From JAUYIW01 sp043818555 (GTDB taxonomy: Bacteria > Patescibacteriota > Patescibacteriia > UBA9934): a DNA stretch of 44,638 bases. The stretch is from the NCBI GenBank assembly GCA_043818555.1, contig JBDRFP010000023.1, forward strand, positions 1-44,638, in the 5' to 3' direction. The translations under genes and the position numbers were made by a program. Below, one piece after another: positions 20,646 to 28,514 of this stretch. Each line of letters begins with the position of its first letter. Within the stretch, counting starts at the first letter, position 1. Below the pieces are notes generated by a model. The model saw only the letters and a list, made by a program, of their open reading frames with translations, did no database searches and was not told where the DNA came from.

Positions 20646-23231
20646 ATGAAGAAATTTTTGATTCTCGACGGAAACGCTCTACTCCACCGAGCGTGGCACG
20701 CGATCCCACTTTTGACGACCAAAGACGGCCTCGTTGTTAATGCCGCGTATGGATTTACCAATGTGATCGAAAAAATGCGAGCTGACCTTAAGCCCGACTA
20801 CATTGCAGTTGCTTGGGACTTGCCAGGGAAGACTTTTCGGCATGCGGAATACGAAGACTACAAGGGCACGCGTGAGAAAAAGGAACAGGAACTCTACGAT
20901 CAAATCGACTACATCCAAGAGATACTCTGCGCGTATGGCGTTCCGTCGCTTTCCGCTGAGGGAATGGAGGCAGACGATGTTATTGCAACTATTGCTGAGA
21001 TGCTCCGGCGTAAAAAAGATTTTGAAACATTGATTGTGACCGGCGACATGGACGCACTGCAGCTCGTTGATGATTCAACCAAGGTTGTTGCGTTTATTAA
21101 GGGCTTGTCCGAGACTAAGGAATACGACATCGCGGCTGTGCAGAATCGATACGGCCTGGTTCCGGATCAGCTTATCGATTTTAAGGCGCTCATGGGCGAC
21201 CCGTCTGACAACCTTCCGGGCATTGCAGGCATTGGAAAAAAGGGTGCGGCCGAACTTGTCGGTGAGTTTGGGTCGATCGAGGGCATTGCAAAAGCATTGA
21301 AGGCCGGAAAAGTTCCATCTCGATACGAAAAGAAACTTGAAGGCCAGGAAGAGAATCTCAAGAAGATGAAAATGCTGGTTACGCTAATTCGTGATGTTGA
21401 TTTGGGCGATTTTAAGATCGACGATGCAAAAATCGAAGAGCCTGATTTAGAGACTCTGCTTGATTTGTTCAGGCGCTATGAGTTTAGGAGGCTGTTGGCG
21501 AAGTATGAGCAGGGAGCAAAAGTAGACAGTAGACAGCATTCAGTAGACAGTACGGTAACGATCGATGAGCTGGGCAAGGAGGTGGTTGCGGTTTTTATCG
21601 ACGAGGGGCAGGAGGACTTGTTTGGTGGTGCGGTTAGGTCGATAGCGTTGTATGATGGAGTGTCAACGGCGTTGATTGAGGAGCCCAAGAAGAAGGATTT
21701 TGATAAGGTTGTGAAGTTTATTGGTAGGGCAGGGCTGCTGGTCGGTCACGACCTCAAAGCTGTGTGGCATACCTTGGAACCTTCAAGGTTGTTCGATATA
21801 CCAAAAACCTTGAAGGTTTTCGACACCCGTATTGCCGCGTACTTACTGTCCCCGGGGGCTCGTGGGCTCGACTTGGCGTCGGTTGCCTACGATCAGCTTA
21901 AATTAACGATCAAGGACAGCACGAGCGCAGCCGAGAAGGCGAAGATCGTTTTTGACCTTTATAAAAAGCTTGAGGGCGAACTTGAGAAGGTTGAAATGGC
22001 AAAGCTGGCGCAGGAAATTGAGATGCCGCTTGTTGGGATTCTTTACAAAATGGAACGCGAGGGCATTACAATCGATCCCGAAAAACTCGAGAAGCTCTCC
22101 GGCGAGTTTGAGGCATCGCTTAAAAAGCTCACAAGCAAAATTTATAAGTTGGCTGGACGGGAATTTAACATTAACTCCCCTTCTCAACTTGCCGAGGTAC
22201 TGTTTGACGAACTCGGATTGCCGACTAAGGGTATTAAAAAAATCAAAACCGGAATCTCGACTGCTGCGAGCGAGCTTGAGAAGCTGCATGACGAGCACGA
22301 TATTGTTCCGCTTATTGGAGAGTATCGCGAACTGGCCAAATTGAAGACCACCTACATCGATGCATTGCCAAAATTGGTCGCAGACGACGGAAGAATCCAC
22401 ACGACTTACAATCAAACCGTTACCGCGACCGGACGCTTAAGCTCGAGCGATCCGAATTTACAAAATATTCCAATTCGTACAAAGCTTGGGAACGAAATTC
22501 GGAAAGCTTTCGTGGCTCCGAAGGGGAAGGTGCTGCTTGCGGCTGATTATTCGCAGTTCGAGCTCAGGCTGGCCGCCGTGATTGCCAAGGACAAGAGTTT
22601 TTTGAATGCGTTCAGGGATGGCGCGGACATTCATGCACGAACTGCGGCTGAGGTTTTGGGCAAAGACGAGGCGAGCGTTACCAAGGAGGAGCGGCGCGCT
22701 GCCAAGGCGATTAACTTTGGAATCCTCTACGGCATGGGACCACGGAACCTCGGCAGGTCGGCTGGTATGGCAGAAGCGGAAGCTAAGAATTTTATTGCCC
22801 GCTACTTTGATGTCCATCCTGGGATTCAGACTTATATTGACGAAACCAAGCTACGGGCGCATCAGGATGGTTATGTTGAAACTCTGTTTGGTCGCAGGCG
22901 ATATTTGCCAGACGTCAATTCGGGCATTCACATGTTGGTGGCCGCTGCCGAGCGCATGGCGATTAATATGCCAATCCAGGGAACGCAGGCTGACTTGTTA
23001 AAGATGGCAATGCTTAACATTGATAAGTGGATTGAGGATAATGACTTTGATATTAAGATGCTACTGCAGGTGCACGATGAGTTGGTGTTTGAAGTTGGGG
23101 AAGGTGACATCGACAAGGTTGTTGGGCCGTTACGAGACTTGATGACTAGCGTGCACCGTTTTGAGATTCCACTTGAGGTTAATATCGAGATCGGCAAGAA
23201 TTGGGGGGAGTTATCTCCCCACCGTCCCTAA
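20646..23231 (+). CDS. polA: DNA polymerase I
   Basis: 861 residues. 5'-3' exonuclease domain ~1-290 (LILDGNALLHRAWHA, EADDVIAT-type MEADDVIATIAEM, GDPSDNLPGIAGIGKKGA). The middle 3'-5' exonuclease fold has lost its acidic residues: no DxE at motif I, and LVGHDLKAVW lacks the motif II Asp. So no proofreading is expected, as in Taq polymerase. Polymerase domain ~470-861 with motif A DYSQFELRLAA, motif B RRAAKAINFGILYGM and motif C QVHDELVFEV, all intact. Role: gap filling and primer removal. Two short repeats lie in frame in the degenerate middle domain. TACACT 8 nt before ATG suggests a leaderless mRNA. A REP element begins right after the stop. Confidence 0.97.
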   Translation: MKKFLILDGNALLHRAWHAIPLLTTKDGLVVNAAYGFTNVIEKMRADLKPDYIAVAWDLPGKTFRHAEYEDYKGTREKKEQELYDQIDYIQEILCAYGVPSLSAEGMEADDVIATIAEMLRRKKDFETLIVTGDMDALQLVDDSTKVVAFIKGLSETKEYDIAAVQNRYGLVPDQLIDFKALMGDPSDNLPGIAGIGKKGAAELVGEFGSIEGIAKALKAGKVPSRYEKKLEGQEENLKKMKMLVTLIRDVDLGDFKIDDAKIEEPDLETLLDLFRRYEFRRLLAKYEQGAKVDSRQHSVDSTVTIDELGKEVVAVFIDEGQEDLFGGAVRSIALYDGVSTALIEEPKKKDFDKVVKFIGRAGLLVGHDLKAVWHTLEPSRLFDIPKTLKVFDTRIAAYLLSPGARGLDLASVAYDQLKLTIKDSTSAAEKAKIVFDLYKKLEGELEKVEMAKLAQEIEMPLVGILYKMEREGITIDPEKLEKLSGEFEASLKKLTSKIYKLAGREFNINSPSQLAEVLFDELGLPTKGIKKIKTGISTAASELEKLHDEHDIVPLIGEYRELAKLKTTYIDALPKLVADDGRIHTTYNQTVTATGRLSSSDPNLQNIPIRTKLGNEIRKAFVAPKGKVLLAADYSQFELRLAAVIAKDKSFLNAFRDGADIHARTAAEVLGKDEASVTKEERRAAKAINFGILYGMGPRNLGRSAGMAEAEAKNFIARYFDVHPGIQTYIDETKLRAHQDGYVETLFGRRRYLPDVNSGIHMLVAAAERMAINMPIQGTQADLLKMAMLNIDKWIEDNDFDIKMLLQVHDELVFEVGEGDIDKVVGPLRDLMTSVHRFEIPLEVNIEIGKNWGELSPHRP
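21518..21552. repeat. Dispersed repeat copy 2, inside polA in frame
   Basis: Reads agtagacagtagacagcatt then cagtagacagta and encodes VDSRQHSVDST between the exonuclease and the inactive proofreading domain. It matches the intergenic copies at 20439 and 42291. Confidence 0.7.
21778..21818. repeat. Inverted repeat AACCTTCAAGGTT / AACCTTGAAGGTT inside polA
   Basis: Two 13-nt near-palindromes 15 nt apart, coding for EPSRLFDIPKTLKVF. Related to the aaaggttt tract at 18450-18497. Confidence 0.5.
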
Positions 23232-23774
23232 ATGTAGGGGCGACCTTTAGGTCGCCCGCTCGTACTATGTTACCCGAGAGAACACAAATCAATTTAGGCA
23301 GCGATGTTTACATCGGAACACAATCGTATTCGATCACAATTTGCACGGCTGACAAAAGGCCGATATTTATTTCCCGAGCAATAGTTGATAAGCTCACAGA
23401 GTTATTGCTCCTCTATGCAGGGGGAGTTTTTAGTTTATGTTTACACGCTCATGCCAGACCATCTGCATATTCTACTCGAAGGGAAATCGGAGACCTCGAA
23501 CCTGACAAGGGCCATGAAGGACTTCAAGCAACGATCAGGATATTGGTTTAAGCAAAAGTATGGCGATCAGTTGTGGCAGAAGAGGTATTGCGATCATGTC
23601 CTGCGAGATGATGAGGCCCTGGAGTTAGCTGCATGGTACATCTTGAACAATCCGGTAAGGGCGAGTTTGATCGAAAATCCTTTCGATTATGAATATTCCG
23701 GCCCTTTTGTTTACGACGATCTTAGAGAGCTCGATCCTGAGAGCGTGCGGGCGACCTAAAGGTCGCCCCTACAT
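23232..23774 (+). mobile_element. REP-bounded RAYT element (remnant)
   Basis: 543 bp flanked by 31-bp inverted repeats (23232-23262 and 23744-23774, 30 of 31 matching). Each end is itself a hairpin, GGGGCGACCT/AGGTCGCCC, with GTAG at its foot, the hallmark of REP sequences recognised by Y1 transposases. The left end starts directly after the polA stop codon; the right end contains the transposase stop. Confidence 0.85.
23267..23759 (+). pseudogene. REP-associated tyrosine transposase (RAYT), frameshifted
   Basis: Starts at ATG 23267. The first ~52 codons give LPERTQINLG...YSITICTADKRPIFISRAIVDKLTELLLLYAG. The frame then has to move +1, near the five-G run at 23420-23424, to continue as EFLVYVYTLMPDHLHILLEG, with the HUH motif HLH, then the helix with the probable catalytic Tyr (SGYWFKQ) and WYILNNPVRASLI. 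Joined length is about 163 residues, normal for the family. Either a dead gene with one extra G or a programmed frameshift; a pseudogene is more likely. Confidence 0.85.
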
Positions 23775-23802
23775 TGTTGGGGGGGAGGAAAGGTGCTATA
23801 CT
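23774..23802 (+). promoter_or_regulatory. Promoter of the 70-residue gene
   Basis: TTGTTG (23774-23779), 17-nt spacer, TATACT (23797-23802). The -35 begins on the last base of the REP element. Confidence 0.5.
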
Positions 23803-23824
23803 CAACTCCTCCAAGGAGGACGGT

Positions 23825-24037
23825 ATGTTAGACGCAATTCCGAATATCCGGGGGCGGAGAAGTCGGACAGAAGACGATTTTGACTTCATTGGAACTCCTA
23901 CAGAGGAGGTTCTGATTCGTAAGCAGGTTGCCGCTCGGATGAGCGGGGACGATGGCGAGCTCGTCGAACTAGGCTCTATCAGGCATCGGCGACCAGGCGC
24001 GTCCCGTCAGCCAGCCAAGACCTTAATCGACTATTAG
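23825..24037 (+). CDS. Small protein of unknown function, 70 residues
   Basis: ATG 23825 with AAGGAGGA 4-5 nt upstream. Highly charged: GRRSRTEDDFDF, then EEVLIRKQVAARMSGDDGELVELG, then a basic end HRRPGASRQP. No membrane segment or known domain. Own promoter and terminator. Same style as the other small genes. Confidence 0.65.
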   Translation: MLDAIPNIRGRRSRTEDDFDFIGTPTEEVLIRKQVAARMSGDDGELVELGSIRHRRPGASRQPAKTLIDY

Positions 24038-24045
24038 TCGATCTA

Positions 24046-24074
24046 ACCGCGACTCACCACCGCGGTTTTCTTTT
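24046..24074 (+). terminator. Terminator of the 70-residue gene
   Basis: ACCGCG/CGCGGT stem with a 9-nt loop, then TTTCTTTT. Confidence 0.65.
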
Positions 24075-24087
24075 CCCAAAGCAAACA

Positions 24088-24129
24088 CCCCGCAGCAGCT
24101 TCAGACTTTCGTCTTTAGCCACCACGGGG
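24088..24129 (-). terminator. Hairpin after the 123-residue gene
   Basis: Minus strand CCCCG/CGGGG closing a long arm with inner AGAC-GAAA-GTCT, then TGTTTGCTTT. Confidence 0.55.
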
Positions 24130-24136
24130 CGTAGTT

Positions 24137-24508
24137 CTAATCGCTATCCGGACCCTGAGAGCCCCAGTAGTCGATGTCCCACATTGCGTCATCGGCCCTC
24201 TCGAGCTCTTTGACCTGGAGCGCGAACGGACCGAGTCGACTCAATACCCATGCAACAGCATCGGCTTCAGAGTCGTGCACGCGAACAAGAACGTTGTAGA
24301 AGCTTGTGTCACAGCCAGCATTCAGTTCAGCGTTTACGCCTCCGGTAGTGATCTTCCGGAAGGTATTGCCGATCTTCACGATGGTGGTTTTCACCGACCT
24401 CTTGTTCTCGTGGGGGAGTTCCACGAAATCCGTATGCGGCCCAAGGGGCAGAATGTAGATCTCGTAGCGCCCGCGCTCCACGCGAATGTATGCGACGTAG
24501 TAAGCCAT
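24137..24508 (-). CDS. Small protein of unknown function, 123 residues
   Basis: ATG 24506-24508 with TGGAG upstream. The N-terminal half looks beta-rich (MAYYVAYIRVERGRYEIYILPLG). Then come KTTIVKIGNTFRKI and an acidic end (ERADDAMWDIDYWGSQGPDSD), recalling the acidic Trp ends of the genes at 16.2-16.8 kb. No family recognised. It has a strong promoter and a leader of about 140 nt. Confidence 0.65.
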   Translation of the reverse strand: MAYYVAYIRVERGRYEIYILPLGPHTDFVELPHENKRSVKTTIVKIGNTFRKITTGGVNAELNAGCDTSFYNVLVRVHDSEADAVAWVLSRLGPFALQVKELERADDAMWDIDYWGSQGPDSD

Positions 24509-24656
24509 TTCTGACTCCAGACAGTTTGCGCTTGCGCGCGAAGAAGGGTCGACCGTCGGAGGATTCCGCAGTCGAAAAAATATATTAGTTTTGTTTGTCT
24601 GGAATTTTGTCAATAGCCCTCGATATGCACGGAGCAGTAACTCGATAGGGTTGAAT

Positions 24657-24685
24657 ATAATAGCACAAAATCGGCCTTTTGTCAA
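24657..24685 (-). promoter_or_regulatory. Strong promoter of the 123-residue gene
   Basis: TTGACA (24680-24685), 17-nt spacer, TATTAT (24657-24662). Very similar to the promoter at 18386-18414. A second TTGACA lies in the leader at 24608-24613, without a well-spaced -10. Confidence 0.75.
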
Positions 24686-24707
24686 TAGTTGGCGGGTCTG
24701 CTAAAAT
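24679..24707 (+). promoter_or_regulatory. holA promoter (leaderless layout)
   Basis: TTGTCA (24679-24684), 17-nt spacer, TAAAAT (24702-24707), 6 nt before the ATG. Its -35 overlaps that of the divergent minus-strand promoter. Confidence 0.6.
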
Positions 24708-24713
24708 ACGACC

Positions 24714-25685
24714 ATGTTGATACTCGTCTACGGAAAAAATACTTTTCTCTCGCAGCATAAGGTGGCGCAGATGCGCGAGCGGTTTATCGATAAGTTTGAT
24801 GCTAGCGGGATGAATCTTGCTGAGTTTCAAGTTGCATGTGAAAAGTTGCCAGTTGGCGATGTTATGCAGGCCGTGCAGACGCCTCCGTTTTTGGCTGAAA
24901 AGAGGATGGTAATAGTTCGAGGCTTGTTGTCTACTCTTAAAAAAGATGATTGCGATCCGTGGATCGACGGGTTCAACAAGACTCCAGATTCGACCATAGT
25001 GATTTTGTGGGATAGCGAGTCGGTAAAAATGTCGGAAAAGCATCATTTGTTTAAGTCGCTTATTAAAGGTCAAGATGTTCATACCTATCCGATGCCAATG
25101 CTTGAGGGCGCGCAGTTGACTGCGTGGGCGGCAGAGCAGGCTCGCGATCTCAAACTCAAGATCGACAACCGGCTACTTCAAAAAGTGGTCGCAATGGTTG
25201 GGGACGATCTGTGGCAGCTTTCTGGCGAGCTTAAAAAACTCGCCGCGTATTCCGGCGGCCAGGACGTGACCGACGATATGGTGAGCGAAATGGTGCGGGC
25301 AAACTTCGAGGATCAGATTTTTGCGTTTGTGGATGCTGTGGCAGCTAAGAATTCGGCTCAGGCGATTAAGCTAATGCAAGAGCAGCGGCTTGCAGGGTCA
25401 ACGGACTCTCATTTGTTTGCAATGCTCGCAAGGCAAGTACGATTATTAATCAGCGCGCGCGATGTTATTGATCGTAATCCTCGGGCTACCAAGTCAGATG
25501 TCGCTAGCGCGCTCGGCGTTCATCCATTCGTGGCTCAAAAATCGCTCGCGCAAGCTCGGCAAATTACAATGGACCAGCTCAAGCATCTGCACGGTATGTT
25601 GTTCGATCTGGACCGCAAACTCAAGCGCAGCAAGGTCAGCGCAGAAGTAGCGGTAGACAGGCTGGTGGCGGAAATGCTGACTTAG
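24714..25685 (+). CDS. holA: DNA polymerase III delta subunit
   Basis: 323 residues, normal for HolA. N-terminal AAA+-like fold without a working P-loop (MLILVYGKNTFLSQHKV), middle region with DSTIVILWD and AQLTAWAAEQARDLKLKID, and the C-terminal helical collar domain (EDQIFAFVDAVAAKNSAQAIKLM, LFAMLARQVRLLISAR, HPFVAQKSLAQARQI). It opens the beta clamp within the clamp loader. Transcript predicted to start at the ATG. Confidence 0.93.
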   Translation: MLILVYGKNTFLSQHKVAQMRERFIDKFDASGMNLAEFQVACEKLPVGDVMQAVQTPPFLAEKRMVIVRGLLSTLKKDDCDPWIDGFNKTPDSTIVILWDSESVKMSEKHHLFKSLIKGQDVHTYPMPMLEGAQLTAWAAEQARDLKLKIDNRLLQKVVAMVGDDLWQLSGELKKLAAYSGGQDVTDDMVSEMVRANFEDQIFAFVDAVAAKNSAQAIKLMQEQRLAGSTDSHLFAMLARQVRLLISARDVIDRNPRATKSDVASALGVHPFVAQKSLAQARQITMDQLKHLHGMLFDLDRKLKRSKVSAEVAVDRLVAEMLT

Positions 25686-25752
25686 CATTAGAGGAATGGG
25701 CCTGCGCTAAAATCACCACTTGTGGCGGTATTTGTGTTAGTGTGCATGCTTA

Positions 25753-25781
25753 TTGACAAAATCAACTGTTGGTAGTACACT
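25753..25781 (+). promoter_or_regulatory. rpsT promoter
   Basis: TTGACA (25753-25758), 17-nt spacer, TACACT (25776-25781). Confidence 0.7.
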
Positions 25782-25799
25782 TCCCTCGTCTCAGATTAC

Positions 25800-25920
25800 G
25801 CTCAATTACATTCAAGGCGTTAAAACCGTTCAAGACGTTTAAGTCGATCGGAATTAACGATTTGAACGAATAATGCGAGCACTGCTCGCCGAATGATTTA
25901 ACGATTTCAACGTCAGATAA
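25800..25920. repeat. AACGTT-type micro-repeats in the rpsT leader
   Basis: Units such as ggcgttaaaaccgttcaagacgtttaa and gatttaacgatttcaacg. They fill most of the 140-nt leader. Confidence 0.45.
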
Positions 25921-25927
25921 AACGAAT

Positions 25928-26245
25928 ATGCCAAATCTAGCAAATGCAAAAAAAGCCCTTAGGCAAAATCTAAAGCGCGCAGAGCGGAACAAGGTCGTAC
26001 GCGACGAAATCCACTCAATGCGACGCCGATTCCGGAAGCTTCTTGAAGCTGGGAATCTTGACGAAGCGCAGAAGATGGTTCCGGAGCTTTACCAAAGGCT
26101 CGACAAAGCTGTAACAAAGAACGTGTTTAAAAAGAACAAAGCATCTCGAATCAAATCTCGACTAGCAACTAACCTTGCAAAGATAAGCGGAGCTGGGAAG
26201 AAAACGGAAGTTGTCGAAGCGCCTGTCGAAACACCTGCGGAATAA
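25928..26245 (+). CDS. rpsT: Small-subunit ribosomal protein S20
   Basis: 105 residues, slightly long. MPNLANAKKALRQNLKRAERNKVVRDEIHSMRRRFRKLL is the typical basic N-terminal helix; KAVTKNVFKKNKASRIKSRLATNLAKI is the S20 C-terminal signature. A 15-residue tail rich in Glu and Pro is added. Binds 16S rRNA in the 30S body. Confidence 0.96.
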   Translation: MPNLANAKKALRQNLKRAERNKVVRDEIHSMRRRFRKLLEAGNLDEAQKMVPELYQRLDKAVTKNVFKKNKASRIKSRLATNLAKISGAGKKTEVVEAPVETPAE

Positions 26246-26255
26246 TTAAAGAGTA

Positions 26256-26285
26256 AAAAAGACACAGTCTCGGCTGGGTCTTTTT
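26256..26285 (+). terminator. rpsT terminator
   Basis: AAAAAGAC(a)CAG with CTG(g)GTCTTTTT, 6-nt loop. Confidence 0.8.
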
Positions 26286-26287
26286 GG

Positions 26288-26316
26288 TTGACATGTTCGT
26301 CAAGATGTGATAGGTT
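26288..26316 (+). promoter_or_regulatory. Promoter of the small secreted-protein gene
   Basis: TTGACA (26288-26293), 17-nt spacer, TAGGTT (26311-26316). Confidence 0.65.
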
Positions 26317-26351
26317 GGGTTGTCGCTCAGAACATCTTCCGAGGAGGGAAA

Positions 26352-26858
26352 ATGCGACTCCAAGCAGTTCTTTCGATCGTTCTCGCTTGTTGCGCTGTCG
26401 ATGAGCATGTTGTCGACGAGGGACAGTCCGGTACGAGTATCTTCTACGAGCGCGATACGCATCCGCCGCAGTACTACGTGGACGGCTATACCTTCACAGA
26501 TCCGGCTACGGTCATCCCGGTCGCGGATTTGCGCGAAGTGGCGCTCGTCTACGAAGATAGCGACATCAGCACGTACCTGGTGCACGTGGATCATGTGCGG
26601 CGGTTCACCGACGCGTCGATCAAGCTGCACTATGACCCCGGGGTCAATCCTCACAATGGCGGGAAGGCGGCGAGGATCAAGAGTGTCGCCGTGTCGGTTC
26701 CGCGTTTCGATGGTCCGTACTGGTGGACAACGCCTTCGCTCGATGTGGATGAAGACAACATGTTCCAGAATGGCGCTATGATCATCAGCTGGACCGTGGA
26801 GTCAACATGGTCGCCGGAAAAGGGCTGGCACGATTCCGGGAACTATGTAGGTTTCTAG
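26352..26858 (+). CDS. Small secreted or lipoprotein-like protein of unknown function
   Basis: 168 residues from ATG 26352, with GAGGAGGG 3-4 nt upstream. A short signal-like N-terminus, MRLQAVLSIVLACC, contains a possible lipobox (VLAC). The mature part is beta-rich and acidic with several Trp/Tyr (HPPQYYVDGYTF, FDGPYWWTTPSLDVDEDN, GWHDSGNYVGF). No family recognised. Own promoter and terminator; codon use like the other small genes. Confidence 0.65.
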   Translation: MRLQAVLSIVLACCAVDEHVVDEGQSGTSIFYERDTHPPQYYVDGYTFTDPATVIPVADLREVALVYEDSDISTYLVHVDHVRRFTDASIKLHYDPGVNPHNGGKAARIKSVAVSVPRFDGPYWWTTPSLDVDEDNMFQNGAMIISWTVESTWSPEKGWHDSGNYVGF

Positions 26859-26885
26859 TTCGTCGTACGCGCGCATGCGCAAACA

Positions 26886-26920
26886 CCGCCCCTGGTTTAC
26901 CAGAGGCGGGTTTTTATTTT
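26886..26920 (+). terminator. Terminator of the secreted-protein gene
   Basis: CCGCC(c)CTGG with CCAG(a)GGCGG, then GTTTTTATTTT. Confidence 0.85.
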
Positions 26921-26965
26921 GGAGATCGGATTAAGCTGGATTTGCATCCGGATTTGGCTGGGTAG

Positions 26966-28072
26966 TTACTCAATAGCCGGTTTAACAATATCGTCCATCT
27001 CGATTATATCTTCACGCTCGCCCGAGGTGATTTTTATTATGTCCTTGCTGACCTTTTTAAGCTCACCACCGGATTGATTGTACTGGTTTACAACCGTAGA
27101 GAGGTTTTTGCCAAGCCGATCGTGGTAATCGCTGTAAGATCGAAAATGCTTTCCTAACTCCCCTACCCGCTTAATAATATCTTGCGTTGATTTTTCAAGT
27201 TGAAGTTCGCGTAGGCCGAGGAGTACAGTCTGGAGGTATGCGTAGAATGAAGTAGGCGACACTAACATAACATGTTGATTGAACGCGTACTCAACAAGAT
27301 TTTGGGAGTTAATGCCGCTACCAACCTCAGCGTTTAATAGATTGTAGTACACGCCCTCAGCCGGTATGAACATAAAAGAAAACCCCATAGTGTCGAATTC
27401 CGGACGAATATACTTTGCAGCTTCGTCAATTCGGATTTTTACATCTGCCTTAAACGCCTTTTCAATTTTATCCCGTCGCTCAGTGTCATTTTCCTCCATC
27501 ATACGGTTATAGTTCTCTAGTGAGAACTTAGCATCGATTGGAATTTTTTGTTCCCTAACAAATATCACAGCGTCAGCAATAAGCGCCTTCCCTGTCGCTT
27601 CATCGACTCCGAGCGTGTGTTGCATAATGTAGCTATCTTTTGGAAGGACATTCCCAAGCAAAGTCTCCAGCCAATACTCGCCAAGCACTCCACGTTGCTT
27701 TGGGTTTTTAAGAATATTTTGGAGGTTTTGGAGTTGGCCGGAGAAGTCGAGAACCTGTTTGTTTGTTTTATCCAGCTCTGTGAGCCTGCCGGTAACGTCC
27801 TGGATGATTTTGGACGTTTGGTTGAACTGACGCTGAATAGTAGAGTGGGACTGGTCCATCCCTTTTGTCATTTGGTCGTGCAACCGGTTCAGTTGTTCCT
27901 GGACTTCTCGTCGATTGTCAGAAGTTGACCGTACGACCTCCTCTCTCATTCGCGACAACTCATCGCTAATATTTTGCGACGCTTGATTGTTGGGGTTGCG
28001 TCGATCGCGCAGATAAAGATAGGTTAGGATGATAACGAAACTGACCAAGATTACGATTGAAGTTGTGTCCAT
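26966..28072 (-). CDS. rmuC: RmuC-family DNA recombination protein
   Basis: 368 residues. N-terminal membrane segment (IVILVSFVIILTYLYL), long coiled coil (~35-125), then the RmuC nuclease-like core: KQRGVLGEYWLETLLGNVLP, IPIDAKFSLENYNRM, FMFIPAEGVYYNLL, LVSPTSFYAYLQTVLLGLRELQLEK. The family limits inversions at short inverted repeats, of which this genome has many. TACAAT lies 8 nt before ATG, so the mRNA may be leaderless. Confidence 0.93.
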   Translation of the reverse strand: MDTTSIVILVSFVIILTYLYLRDRRNPNNQASQNISDELSRMREEVVRSTSDNRREVQEQLNRLHDQMTKGMDQSHSTIQRQFNQTSKIIQDVTGRLTELDKTNKQVLDFSGQLQNLQNILKNPKQRGVLGEYWLETLLGNVLPKDSYIMQHTLGVDEATGKALIADAVIFVREQKIPIDAKFSLENYNRMMEENDTERRDKIEKAFKADVKIRIDEAAKYIRPEFDTMGFSFMFIPAEGVYYNLLNAEVGSGINSQNLVEYAFNQHVMLVSPTSFYAYLQTVLLGLRELQLEKSTQDIIKRVGELGKHFRSYSDYHDRLGKNLSTVVNQYNQSGGELKKVSKDIIKITSGEREDIIEMDDIVKPAIE

Positions 28073-28080
28073 ATTGGAAG

Positions 28081-28086
28081 ATTGTA
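28081..28086 (-). promoter_or_regulatory. -10 element of rmuC (leaderless layout)
   Basis: TACAAT, 8 nt before ATG on the minus strand. No good -35. Confidence 0.4.
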
Positions 28087-28320
28087 CGGTTGACTAAAAG
28101 CGTAGAGTGATGTATGATCGTCCTAGTTTAACATAGTTCCAGGCCGAAGTCAGCAATGAACGAATAAACATTTTACGACACCAAGTTACGCGTGAAACAA
28201 GCGTCGTGGCAGGTCACTGGATAGGTCGAATATGACCAATATGACCTTTGCGCTTCTCCGATCCCCCGCCCGTCACTCGTGCCATGGTTATAGTCATTGT
28301 CACAGTCATGTTAACAACAA
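28087..28320. other. Intergenic region before tRNA-Arg(CCU)
   Basis: No gene. Small repeats such as gaatatgaccaatatgacc (28228-28246) and gtcattgtcacagtcat (28295-28311). Confidence 0.4.
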
Positions 28321-28397
28321 GGCCCCGTAGCTCAACTGGATAGAGCAGCTCCGTCCTAAGGAGAAGACTGCAGGTTCAAATCCCGCCGGGGTCACCA
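28321..28397 (+). tRNA. tRNA-Arg(CCU)
   Basis: Acceptor GGCCCCG/CGGGGTC (one G-U), D-stem GCTC/GAGC, anticodon loop GTCCTAA (anticodon CCT) on a stem with mismatched 27-43, T-arm GCAGG/CCCGC with one A-C mismatch and loop TTCAAAT, encoded ACCA. Confidence 0.88.
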
Positions 28398-28514
28398 TTC
28401 GAAAATCTCAGACATAATCTTCGATTTCCTCATGGCGGGCCATGAATGCGCGGGATTTCCGAATGTAATTAAGGGCTGATTGTAAACAGAATATTTTGAA
28501 GGTTGCAACGCGAT

